A DNA stretch of 17,978 nucleotides from Beijerinckiaceae bacterium (GTDB taxonomy: Bacteria > Pseudomonadota > Alphaproteobacteria > Rhizobiales > Beijerinckiaceae): NCBI GenBank assembly GCA_947455285.1, contig CANGOK010000034.1, forward strand, positions 1 through 17,978. The letters run 5' to 3'. The notes beneath the pieces were generated by a model that was not told the origin of the DNA, did not search any database, and saw only the letters and a program-made list of their open reading frames with translations. Shown piece by piece: positions 1 through 6,866 of the stretch (position 1 is the first letter of the stretch; each line of letters begins with the position of its first letter). A program made the position numbers and the translations under genes.

Positions 1-1
1 T

Positions 2-301
2 CTGGCCGAAAGCCCGGCCTGCCTCGTCGCGGGCGAACATGGGCCGGATCGGCGCCTTGAACGCATTCTGGCGCAGGCCGGACGCGCGGAGCTGACCAAG
101 CCGGTGCTCGAGATCAACCCGCGCCACGGGCTCGTGCAGTCTCTGGCGAAGCGCCTCGGCGCCGAGGCTGACAAGGCCCTCGTCGAAGACGCCGCATGGC
201 TGCTGCTTGATGAAGCGCGGCTGATGGACGGCGAGCAACTCGCTGACCCCTCAGCCTTCGCCGCGCGCCTCACCAGAGTGCTCGCCAAGGCGGCGGGCTG
301 A
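2..301 (+). CDS. htpG: Chaperone protein HtpG (Hsp90), C-terminal fragment
   Basis: This is the last 99 codons of an Hsp90-family ATP-dependent chaperone; the rest lies left of the window. The reading frame is open from base 2 to a TGA at 299-301. The translation carries the C-terminal dimerisation-domain signature of HtpG: an LAESPACLV strand, the LEINPRH motif (E. coli HtpG has a similar ELNPDH), an AWLLLDEARLMDG helix and a final AFAARLTRVL helix. HtpG acts in the cytosol on folding clients, and its N-terminal ATPase domain is not visible here. The stop codon is one base before the likely GTG start of prmC, so the two genes are probably co-transcribed. The family call is secure from these motifs; upstream promoter and regulation cannot be seen. 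Confidence 0.9.
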   Translation: MAESPACLVAGEHGPDRRLERILAQAGRAELTKPVLEINPRHGLVQSLAKRLGAEADKALVEDAAWLLLDEARLMDGEQLADPSAFAARLTRVLAKAAG

Positions 302-302
302 G

Positions 303-1190
303 GTGGAGAGCCTGCTCGACGGCCTGACCCCCGAAACCACCCGCCGGCAAGCCATGCGCTTGCTGGCGGACGCTTTCACGCAAGCCGGGATCGAAGACGC
401 CTCCATCGACGCAAGGCTGCTGCTTTGCGCGGCGGCGGGGTTCGACCATGTGGCGCTCATTCGCGACCCCGACCTGCCCATCGAGGAAGAGACGGCGGAG
501 CTGGTGCTCGCCATGGCCAAGCGCCGCCTCGCCCGCGAGCCGGTGTCGCGCATTCTGGGGCAGCGCAGCTTCTGGAGCTTCGACCTGCTGGTGACGCCTG
601 CCGTCCTCGATCCGCGCCCAGACACCGAGACCGTGGTCGATGGGGCGCTTGAGGTCATGGGCGAGCGGCAAGGCGAGGCCCTCTGTGTTCTCGACCTTGG
701 AACGGGATCGGGCGCCCTGCTCTGCGCTCTGCTCGACGTCTTTCCTCAAGCCAGAGGCCTAGGCGTCGATCTCTCGAAGGACGCCTGCGCCGTGGCGCGC
801 GAAAACATCGCCCGTTGCGAGCTGAACCAGCGGGGGCAGGTGCGGCAGGGGAGCTGGGAGGCGGGCCTGCCCGGCCCCTACGACCTCGTCGTCTCCAACC
901 CGCCCTATATCGAGACCGGCGCGCTGGCGGGCCTCGACCCCGAGGTGCGGCTCCATGACCCCATGCTGGCGCTCGATGGCGGGCCGGATGGGCTGACCGC
1001 CTATCGCGACATCGCCGCCCTCCTGCCCGCGCTCGTCGCCCCCCGCGGCTACGCGATTCTGGAGGTCGGGCAGGGACAGGCGCCGGCTGTGGTGGACCTC
1101 CTGACCCACCATGGCTTCGCCGATGTGCGCGCAAAGCAGGATCTCGCCGGCGTCGAGCGAGCCGTGATGGGCCGAAAAGCCGAGGCCTGA
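303..1190 (+). CDS. prmC: Peptide chain release factor N5-glutamine methyltransferase PrmC (HemK)
   Basis: This enzyme transfers a methyl group from S-adenosylmethionine to the glutamine of the GGQ motif of release factors RF1 and RF2 in the cytosol. The 295-residue product has the usual length. An N-terminal helical release-factor-binding domain covers about residues 1-85. A family motif with PRPDTE lies near 99-110, the SAM-binding loop DLGTGSG is at 131-137, and the catalytic NPPY tetrapeptide is at 199-202. The start is a GTG one base after the htpG stop. An in-frame ATG at 354 (residue 18) is an alternative, but it would trim the first helix, so I kept the GTG. In related bacteria prmC usually follows prfA (known context), whereas here htpG is directly upstream. 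Confidence 0.93.
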   Translation: MESLLDGLTPETTRRQAMRLLADAFTQAGIEDASIDARLLLCAAAGFDHVALIRDPDLPIEEETAELVLAMAKRRLAREPVSRILGQRSFWSFDLLVTPAVLDPRPDTETVVDGALEVMGERQGEALCVLDLGTGSGALLCALLDVFPQARGLGVDLSKDACAVARENIARCELNQRGQVRQGSWEAGLPGPYDLVVSNPPYIETGALAGLDPEVRLHDPMLALDGGPDGLTAYRDIAALLPALVAPRGYAILEVGQGQAPAVVDLLTHHGFADVRAKQDLAGVERAVMGRKAEA

Positions 1191-1563
1191 TCCATTTGGA
1201 TATTTTGCGCCCGCCCCCTTGGCGGAAGGATCGAAAACGATTAGGTTACAAATACGAGATCGCCTTGTATGGGCTGACGCAAACCTCAACAACCGTCGAA
1301 TAGCGTTCCAAGGTGCTGATTTTTCAGTCCCTTGCAGAATCGTTCCGGTCGAGACCAAACGTTCCCAAGGCGGTCATTTCCAGTTTCGATCTGTGAGAAG
1401 CTGATCGAAAGTCGAGCCGGGGCCATCTATGGAGGCCACGGTCCGGATCATACAGGCAGGAGCCGAGGCTCCCCTGTGGCGCAGTTGCGCAGTGATTCGC
1501 TTATGGAGAAAGCCCGGCAGGCGAAGCCAAAGCCAGGCCCGAGGACGCACCCAAGGATCTTCG
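1191..1563 (+). other. 373-base intergenic leader ahead of the DUF4167 gene
   Basis: No convincing gene lies here. The stretch looks clearly poorer in G+C than its surroundings, especially 1230-1400. It holds at least three potential RNA hairpins: 1330-1370 (listed separately), 1459-1472 (GGAGC, loop CGAG, GCTCC) and 1479-1490 (GCGC, loop AGTT, GCGC). Near-repeats occur: GTTCCAAGG at 1305-1313 and GTTCCCAAGG at 1361-1370, and CCTTGGCGG at 1217-1225 could pair with the CCAAGG copies. A weak sigma70-like promoter can be drawn, CTGACG (1274-1279), 16 bases, TCGAAT (1296-1301), which would make the hairpins part of the mRNA leader. AAGGA at 1553-1557 is the ribosome binding site of the next gene. 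Function is unknown. Confidence 0.5.
1330..1370 (+). promoter_or_regulatory. Candidate RNA stem-loop in the leader of the DUF4167 gene
   Basis: The 41 bases can fold into one interrupted stem. CCTTG (1330-1334) pairs with CAAGG (1366-1370), GAA (1337-1339) with TTC (1362-1364), CGTT (1341-1344) with AACG (1358-1361), and GGT with ACC around the loop at 1350-1353. There is no T-run after it, so it is unlikely to be an intrinsic terminator for prmC. It could be a leader control element, an mRNA-stability element or part of a small RNA. I do not recognise it as a named family, and the fold was drawn by eye. Confidence 0.35.
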
Positions 1564-2496
1564 ATGAGACCAGGTCAGAATAAGCGCATGCGCGGTCGCA
1601 ACAACCGCAAGGGTCCCAATCCGCTCACCCGCACCTATGAGTCGAATGGTCCGGACGTGAAAATCCGGGGAACCGCCCATCACGTCGCCGAGAAATATCT
1701 GCAGCTCGCTCGCGACGCGCAGTCTTCCGGCGACCCCGTGATGGCGGAGAGCTATCTCCAGCACGCCGAACATTACTTCCGCCTGATCGCCGCCGCGCAA
1801 CTGGCGCAGGCGCAGGCTCAGATGGGCTACCAGCGCGCCCCCGGCGAGCCGGAGCCGGAGGAGATGGACGACGACGACGATCTGGGCGGGCTTCCTGACC
1901 GCTTCGCCTCGCCGCCGGAGCGCTTCTCCCAGCCCCAGCAGCAGGGCTTCGGCGCTCAGCCGCAGCCCTATGGCCAGCCCGCCTTTGGCGGCCAGCAGCC
2001 TCAACAGCCGCCAGCCGCGCCCCCGAACCAGCCGCAGCCCTTCCTCGACCGTCCACCCTTTGGCGGCGAGCGTCAGCAGGGCCAGCCCTATCAGGGCGAG
2101 CGCCAGCCGCGTCAGGACCGACCCTTTCAGGAGCGGGGCGAGCGTCAGGACCGTAGCGAACGCCAGGGACGCAACCGCTTTGACCGCAACCGCGAAAATC
2201 GCCAGCCCCGCGAATTCCGCGGCGACCAGCAGCAACCCCGCGAGGGCTATCGCGAGCCCCGCGCGGAACAGCCCGAGGTTGAAGGCGCGACCGCCCTCCC
2301 TTCCTTCATCACCTCCCCGGTGCGCGTGAACGTCACTGAACCCGATGCGCCGCAGCCTGTGATGGGCGAAATGGAGACGCCGCGCCCTGAAGGCGAAGTC
2401 GGCGGCTACCACCTGCGCCCGCGTCGTCGGCGCAGGCGCCCCGATGAGGCGGCGCCGGACGCGCCAGCCGAGGGCGATGCGCCCGTCGGCGAGTGA
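1564..2496 (+). CDS. DUF4167 domain-containing protein, probable RNA-binding, with disordered Arg/Gln-rich tail
   Basis: The product is 310 residues. Residues 1-80 match the DUF4167 domain: a basic start (MRPGQNKRMRGR), then NPLTRTYESNGPDVKIRGTA, then a helical part with AEKYLQLARDA and AESYLQHAEHYFRLIAAAQ. From about 90 the chain is low complexity: an acidic run of five Asp near 102-106, then Pro/Gln/Gly-rich, then an Arg/Glu/Gln-rich stretch (165-235), and a block of six Arg at 287-292 close to the C-terminus. I chose ATG 1564 because the family begins with MRPGQNKR and AAGGA sits six bases upstream. The frame stays open back to an ATG at 1429, but those 45 codons fall in the structured leader. 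The tail composition suggests nucleic-acid binding (inference); no function is established. The prmC-DUF4167-clpB neighbourhood is typical of Hyphomicrobiales. Confidence 0.9.
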   Translation: MRPGQNKRMRGRNNRKGPNPLTRTYESNGPDVKIRGTAHHVAEKYLQLARDAQSSGDPVMAESYLQHAEHYFRLIAAAQLAQAQAQMGYQRAPGEPEPEEMDDDDDLGGLPDRFASPPERFSQPQQQGFGAQPQPYGQPAFGGQQPQQPPAAPPNQPQPFLDRPPFGGERQQGQPYQGERQPRQDRPFQERGERQDRSERQGRNRFDRNRENRQPREFRGDQQQPREGYREPRAEQPEVEGATALPSFITSPVRVNVTEPDAPQPVMGEMETPRPEGEVGGYHLRPRRRRRRPDEAAPDAPAEGDAPVGE

Positions 2497-2513
2497 TCGC
2501 TAAAATCTGAAAG

Positions 2514-2540
2514 CGCCCCTCCCAACAGAGGGGCGTTTTT
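2514..2540 (+). terminator. Intrinsic terminator between convergent DUF4167 and ynfA genes
   Basis: A perfect 8-base stem, CGCCCCTC (2514-2521) with GAGGGGCG (2528-2535), has a 6-base loop and is followed by TTTTT (2536-2540), 17 bases after the DUF4167 stop. On the minus strand the same stem directly follows the ynfA stop and is trailed by a weaker T-rich stretch, so it may work in both directions. Confidence 0.85.
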
Positions 2541-2866
2541 CATGGGGAGCGCGGCCCGAAAAGTATGATCGCCGACCCCACGAGGCAGACGAGCCCGCCG
2601 ATCATGTCCCAGTGATCGGGCCGACCGCCTTCGACGGCCCACATCCAGCCCACCGACGCCACGATATAAACGCCGCCATAGGCCGCGAAGGCGCGCCCGG
2701 CGAAATCCGCATCAATGCGGGTCAGCAACCAACCGAATAGCGCCAGCGAAGCCATTCCGGGCAGGAGCAACCAGACCGGCTTGCCAAGGCGCAGCCATGC
2801 CCAGAAGGCGAAACAGCCTGCGATTTCGGCCAGCGCGGCGGCGAGGTAGATGGGGAGAGCGAGCAT
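2540..2866 (-). CDS. ynfA: YnfA family (UPF0060) small integral membrane protein
   Basis: The 108-residue product has the standard length of the UPF0060/YnfA family, which belongs to the drug/metabolite transporter superfamily and resembles the small multidrug resistance proteins. Four hydrophobic helices are evident, about residues 3-24, 30-48, 61-79 and 88-104. Family-typical features are AEIAGCFAFWAWLRLGK in the first helix region, the RAFAAYGGVYIVASVGW segment, and the WDMIGGLVCLVGSAIILFGPR end. Transport substrates in this family are poorly defined, so I give no function beyond inner-membrane protein. It stands alone on the minus strand, convergent with the DUF4167 gene; its stop codon touches the shared terminator. 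The ribosome binding site is weak. Confidence 0.9.
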   Translation of the reverse strand: MLALPIYLAAALAEIAGCFAFWAWLRLGKPVWLLLPGMASLALFGWLLTRIDADFAGRAFAAYGGVYIVASVGWMWAVEGGRPDHWDMIGGLVCLVGSAIILFGPRSP

Positions 2867-2880
2867 AGGGCTTCGCGCCT

Positions 2881-2911
2881 AAGACAAAGGGGCGACCGAT
2901 TGGCCGCCCCT
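2881..2911 (-). terminator. Hairpin terminator downstream of the oxidoreductase gene
   Basis: AGGGGCG (2888-2894) pairs with CGCCCCT (2905-2911), with an extra CC/GG pair inside. Read on the minus strand, the hairpin starts 11 bases after the oxidoreductase stop and is followed by TTTGTCTT. On the plus strand it is followed by TCTTTTT, so it could also stop read-through in that direction. Confidence 0.65.
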
Positions 2912-2921
2912 CTTTTTCACA

Positions 2922-3935
2922 TCAATAGAATTTGTCGAAATGCAGCTGGCTCGCAGGCGCCTTGTGGGTGATCGCCATCTTCATGATGGCGTCGGCCATG
3001 GGCGGGGGGCCAGCGAAATAGATTTCGAAACTGGCCAGCTTGTCGTCGAAGAGCTCGACCGCGAGATCAGGCACGAAGCCGGTGCGACCGGTCCAGCCAG
3101 CCGAATCGGGATTGGCCGTGTCAGACACCGCGCAATGGTAGAAAATGCGCGTGCCGAAGCCCGGCAGGGTCTTCAGGATCGATTCGCCGCAGATGTCGCG
3201 CGGCGTGCGCCCGCCATAGATGAAGTGCAGCTTGCGGTCAGGCGATGTCGTCGACGCTGAGAAAGCGCGGGCGATAGAGATCATGGGCGAAAGGCCCGAG
3301 CCGCCCGCCATGCAGAGCACATCGCGCGGGGACTCGTCGCGGAAATAGGCCATGCCGTAGGGGCCATCGAGGCCGATCTCGTCGCCGACCTTGAGCTTGT
3401 CGAACAGCACGCTGGTCGTTTGCCCGTTCGGCACCCGGCGGATCTGGAAATCCCAATGTCCGGCGTCGCCGGCGTTGGCCATGGAATAGGCGCGGCCGCC
3501 TTCAACGCCGGGAACGCCAAGGAGCGCATACTGGCCCGGCAGGAAGCCATTGGGCTTGGCGAGCTCGAAGCGGAACTCGCGAATGTCGTGGGTGATGTCC
3601 TCGATGGCGACCAGCTTGCCCGTGGTGCGCGCAGGCAGGAACTGGCTCTTGTATTCCGGCCGCATGGGAACCTTGATCGAGCAATCGCCGAGGGGGCGCG
3701 CCTGACAACCGAGATAACGGTTCTTGGCCTTGTCGCGCTGCTCGTTCCAGCCGGGCGGATTTTCGCGCTCGTGGACGACCTCGCCGCTCAGCACTTCCAC
3801 CCGGCAGTTGCCGCAGGAGCCGACATTGCACTCATAGGGCATGCCGAAGCCCGCACGCAGCGCGGCGCGCAGCAGGGTGTCATGCTCGTCACATTCAAAG
3901 CTGATGTTGGCGCTGGGTATGGTGATCTGAGGCAT
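2922..3935 (-). CDS. [2Fe-2S] ferredoxin-type NAD(P)H oxidoreductase, TmoF/XylA-like oxygenase reductase
   Basis: This 337-residue protein has the layout of the reductases that feed electrons from NAD(P)H to soluble di-iron monooxygenases or ring-hydroxylating oxygenases. An N-terminal plant-type [2Fe-2S] domain has ligands Cys36, Cys41, Cys44 and Cys77 (ECNVGSCGNC and YLGCQ). An FAD-binding barrel carries RAYSMAN at 148-154, and an NAD-binding domain carries MAGGSGLSPM. The C-terminus HFDKFY resembles the HFDRFF end that I recall for TmoF of toluene-4-monooxygenase. GGGAG precedes the ATG. No oxygenase, coupling protein or ferredoxin gene lies in the window, so the partner is unknown. Alternatives are a general flavin or dioxygenase reductase. 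The domain call is firm; the pathway is open. Confidence 0.85.
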   Translation of the reverse strand: MPQITIPSANISFECDEHDTLLRAALRAGFGMPYECNVGSCGNCRVEVLSGEVVHERENPPGWNEQRDKAKNRYLGCQARPLGDCSIKVPMRPEYKSQFLPARTTGKLVAIEDITHDIREFRFELAKPNGFLPGQYALLGVPGVEGGRAYSMANAGDAGHWDFQIRRVPNGQTTSVLFDKLKVGDEIGLDGPYGMAYFRDESPRDVLCMAGGSGLSPMISIARAFSASTTSPDRKLHFIYGGRTPRDICGESILKTLPGFGTRIFYHCAVSDTANPDSAGWTGRTGFVPDLAVELFDDKLASFEIYFAGPPPMADAIMKMAITHKAPASQLHFDKFY

Positions 3936-4039
3936 GGTCTCCCGCCAGTCTGATTGCTTTGGTTGAAGGCGCCGTGAGCGAACAGCAGCGCCGCTGGTTG
4001 ATCCGTATCAAGAAAGGGGGGCGCTTGGAAAGACCACCC

Positions 4040-4071
4040 CTTCCACTGGCCAAGTCGACTTCCTACATTTG
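4040..4071 (+). promoter_or_regulatory. Possible heat-shock (RpoH) promoter of clpB
   Basis: CTTC (4040-4043), 18 bases, CCTACATTTG (4062-4071) resembles the alphaproteobacterial heat-shock pattern CTTG-N17/18-CYTATNTNNG, with one mismatch in each box. It would start transcription about 75 bases before the clpB ATG, and clpB is a classical RpoH target. Found by eye only. Confidence 0.35.
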
Positions 4072-4152
4072 GTCCAAGGCCGCCTGCGGGGGCCAGATCA
4101 CAGACGCCGGTCTCGCCGCTTCGGGGCGCTTCCGGGGGTCAAGGAGGTAGTC

Positions 4153-6798
4153 ATGAATTTCGAGAAATTCACCGAACGGGCGCGCGGCTTCGTCCAGTCC
4201 GCTCAATCGCTCGCCATACGCGAGGGCAACCAGCAGTTCACGCCCGAACATCTGCTCAAGGTTCTGCTTGACGATGAGGAAGGGCTCGCAGCCGGCCTCA
4301 TCGACCGCGCAGGCGGGCGCTCGCGCGATGCGCTGACGGCGACGGAGCTGGCGCTGAGCAAATTGCCGAAGGTGCAGGGCTCGGGCGCGGGGGGGCTCTA
4401 TCTTGCGCCCACCACATCGCGCATCTTCGACTCCGCTGAAAAGATCGCGCAGAAAGCGGGCGACAGTTTCGTGACCGTCGAGCGTCTGCTGCTCGCCATC
4501 GCCATGGAGAAGAGCTGCGAGGCGGGCAAGATCCTCGCCAACGCTGGCGTGACCGCGCAGGGCCTCAACAAGGCCATTGAAGATTTGCGCAAAGGCCGCA
4601 CCGCCGACAGCGCCACGGCTGAAAACGCCTATGACGCCCTCAAGAAATATGCGCGCGATCTGACCGAGGCGGCGCGCAACGGCAAGCTCGATCCTGTCAT
4701 CGGCCGTGATGAGGAAATCCGCAGGGCCATTCAGGTTCTCTCGCGCCGCACGAAGAACAATCCCGTGCTGATCGGCGAGCCCGGCGTCGGCAAGACCGCC
4801 ATCGTCGAGGGCCTTGCGCTGCGCATCGTCAATGGCGACGTGCCCGAGAGCCTCAAGGACAAGAAGCTTCTCGCGCTCGACATGGGCGCGCTGATCGCGG
4901 GCGCGAAATATCGCGGCGAGTTTGAAGAGCGTCTCAAAGCCGTTCTCACGGAAGTGACCTCCGCTGAAGGCGGCATCGTGCTCTTCATCGACGAAATGCA
5001 CACGCTCGTTGGCGCAGGCAAGGCCGATGGCGCGATGGACGCTTCGAACCTGCTCAAGCCCGCTCTGGCGCGCGGCGAACTGCACTGCATCGGCGCCACC
5101 ACGCTCGACGAATATCGCAAGCATGTGGAGAAGGACGCGGCGCTGGCGCGGCGCTTCCAGCCGGTGTTCGTCTCCGAGCCCACGGTCGAGGATACGGTTT
5201 CAATACTGCGCGGGTTGAAGGAGAAATATGAGCTGCACCACGGCGTGCGCATCACCGACTCGGCCATCGTTGCGGCGGCGACCTTGTCGAACCGCTACAT
5301 CTCCGATCGCTTCCTGCCGGATAAAGCCATCGACCTTGTGGACGAGGCGTCATCGCGCCTGCGCATGCAGGTCGACTCCAAGCCCGAGGCGCTCGATGAA
5401 TTCGACCGTCGCATCATCCAGCTCAAGATCGAACGCGAAGCGCTGAAGAAGGAGACTGACTCGGCCTCGCGCGACCGGCTGGTCAAGCTTGAAAGCGAAC
5501 TAAGCGAACTCGAAGAAAAATCGGCTTCGCTCACGGCGCGCTGGCGCGCGGAGAAGGACAAGCTCGGTCAGGCGCAAAAGCTCAAGGAGCAACTTGAGCA
5601 GGCGCGCATGGAGCTCGCCAATGCGCAGCGCAAAGGCGATTACGCGGAAGCCGGCCGAATTTCCTACGGCGTCATTCCCGACCTCGAGAAAAAGCTAGCC
5701 GACGCTGAGGTGGAAGAAGGCGGCGCGCTCGTTGAAGAGGCGGTCACCGCCGACCATGTGGCGCAGGTCGTCTCGCGCTGGACGGGCGTGCCTGTCGACA
5801 AGATGCTTGAAGGCGAGCGCGACAAGCTGCTGAAGATGGAAGAGGAGATCGGCAAGCGCGTCATCGGCCAGAAGGAAGCCGTGCGCGCGGTTTCGACCGC
5901 CGTGCGCCGCGCACGCGCAGGCTTGCAGGATCCCAACCGGCCCATCGGCTCCTTCATGTTCCTCGGGCCAACTGGCGTGGGTAAAACCGAACTGACGAAG
6001 GCGCTCGCGTCCTTCCTCTTCGATGACGAGACCGCCATGGTTCGGATCGATATGTCCGAATATATGGAGAAGCATTCGGTCTCGCGTCTGATCGGCGCGC
6101 CTCCCGGCTATGTCGGTTATGAGGAAGGCGGCGCGCTCACTGAAGCGGTTCGGCGCAGGCCCTATCAGGTCGTGCTTTTCGACGAGATCGAGAAGGCCCA
6201 TCCAGACGTCTTCAACGTGCTCTTGCAGGTGCTTGATGACGGGCGCCTGACCGATGGTCAGGGCCGCACCGTGGACTTCCGCAATGTGCTGATCATCATG
6301 ACCTCGAACCTCGGCGCCGAATATCTCGTCATGCAGAAGGAAGGCGAGGATTCAGCCGCAGTGCATGACGAAGTGATGCAGGTGGTGCGCGCGAAATTCA
6401 GGCCTGAATTCCTGAACCGCATCGATGAGATCATCCTGTTCCACCGGCTGCGCCGCGAGGACATGGGCGCCATCGTCGACATCCAGATGAAGCGCCTGCA
6501 GCGCCTGCTGGAGGATCGCAAGATCAGCATCGATCTTTCCCCCGCCGCGCGTCACTGGCTTGCGGATAAGGGCTATGACCCCGCCTATGGCGCGCGCCCG
6601 CTCAAGCGCACCATCCAGAAGAATGTGCAGGACCCCTTGGCCGAGCGCATTCTGGCGGGCGACGTGCATGACGGCGAGAACGTTTGCATCGACGCCTTGA
6701 ACGGCAAACTCATCATTGGCGACGAGCCAGTGGAGGATGAAGCGCCGGCTGAAAAGCCAACAGCGGGAACCATCGTGCCCTTTCCCAAGGGCGCATGA
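4153..6798 (+). CDS. clpB: ATP-dependent disaggregase ClpB (Hsp100)
   Basis: ClpB is a hexameric AAA+ machine that works with DnaK to pull proteins out of aggregates in the cytosol after heat stress. The 881-residue product is full length. The N-terminal Clp repeat domain (about 1-145) is followed by AAA-1 with Walker A GEPGVGKT (208-215), pore loop KYRGEFEE and Walker B LFIDE (277-281). A charged coiled-coil middle domain (about 405-525) separates ClpB from ClpA/ClpC. AAA-2 has Walker A GPTGVGKT (605-612), pore loop PGYVGYEEGG and Walker B LFDE. The start is ATG 4153, four bases after a consensus AAGGAGGT; the frame is open upstream to 4069 but without family support. It has its own terminator and probably forms a single-gene transcript. 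Confidence 0.98.
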   Translation: MNFEKFTERARGFVQSAQSLAIREGNQQFTPEHLLKVLLDDEEGLAAGLIDRAGGRSRDALTATELALSKLPKVQGSGAGGLYLAPTTSRIFDSAEKIAQKAGDSFVTVERLLLAIAMEKSCEAGKILANAGVTAQGLNKAIEDLRKGRTADSATAENAYDALKKYARDLTEAARNGKLDPVIGRDEEIRRAIQVLSRRTKNNPVLIGEPGVGKTAIVEGLALRIVNGDVPESLKDKKLLALDMGALIAGAKYRGEFEERLKAVLTEVTSAEGGIVLFIDEMHTLVGAGKADGAMDASNLLKPALARGELHCIGATTLDEYRKHVEKDAALARRFQPVFVSEPTVEDTVSILRGLKEKYELHHGVRITDSAIVAAATLSNRYISDRFLPDKAIDLVDEASSRLRMQVDSKPEALDEFDRRIIQLKIEREALKKETDSASRDRLVKLESELSELEEKSASLTARWRAEKDKLGQAQKLKEQLEQARMELANAQRKGDYAEAGRISYGVIPDLEKKLADAEVEEGGALVEEAVTADHVAQVVSRWTGVPVDKMLEGERDKLLKMEEEIGKRVIGQKEAVRAVSTAVRRARAGLQDPNRPIGSFMFLGPTGVGKTELTKALASFLFDDETAMVRIDMSEYMEKHSVSRLIGAPPGYVGYEEGGALTEAVRRRPYQVVLFDEIEKAHPDVFNVLLQVLDDGRLTDGQGRTVDFRNVLIIMTSNLGAEYLVMQKEGEDSAAVHDEVMQVVRAKFRPEFLNRIDEIILFHRLRREDMGAIVDIQMKRLQRLLEDRKISIDLSPAARHWLADKGYDPAYGARPLKRTIQKNVQDPLAERILAGDVHDGENVCIDALNGKLIIGDEPVEDEAPAEKPTAGTIVPFPKGA

Positions 6799-6820
6799 AG
6801 AAAGCGACGATTAAAATGCG

Positions 6821-6847
6821 AAGGGCGGCCGATGGGCCGCCCTTTTT
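6821..6847 (+). terminator. Intrinsic terminator of clpB, shared with convergent uppP
   Basis: A perfect 10-base stem, AAGGGCGGCC (6821-6830) with GGCCGCCCTT (6835-6844), has a GATG loop and runs into five T (6843-6847), 22 bases after the clpB stop. On the minus strand the hairpin follows the uppP stop, with only a loose T-rich trail. Confidence 0.88.
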
Positions 6848-6866
6848 GTTACGAATGTGAAATTGA

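Noticed and set aside
1479..1490. The GCGC-AGTT-GCGC hairpin as part of a tRNA or small stable RNA gene
   Set aside because: No cloverleaf arms or T-loop sequence around it; only a local hairpin is supported.
1429..1563. N-terminal extension of the DUF4167 protein by 45 residues from an ATG at 1429
   Set aside because: Family members begin with MRPGQNKR, a good ribosome site precedes ATG 1564, and the extension falls in a hairpin-rich leader.
1501..2412. 303-codon minus-strand frame opposite the DUF4167 gene
   Set aside because: Leu/Ala-rich translation of a repetitive Gln/Arg coding stretch; mirrors composition and overlaps a supported gene.
4063..5124. 353-codon open frame on the minus strand opposite clpB
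   Set aside because: It lies wholly against a certain clpB gene in high-G+C DNA, where antisense frames stay open by codon bias; no recognisable domain.
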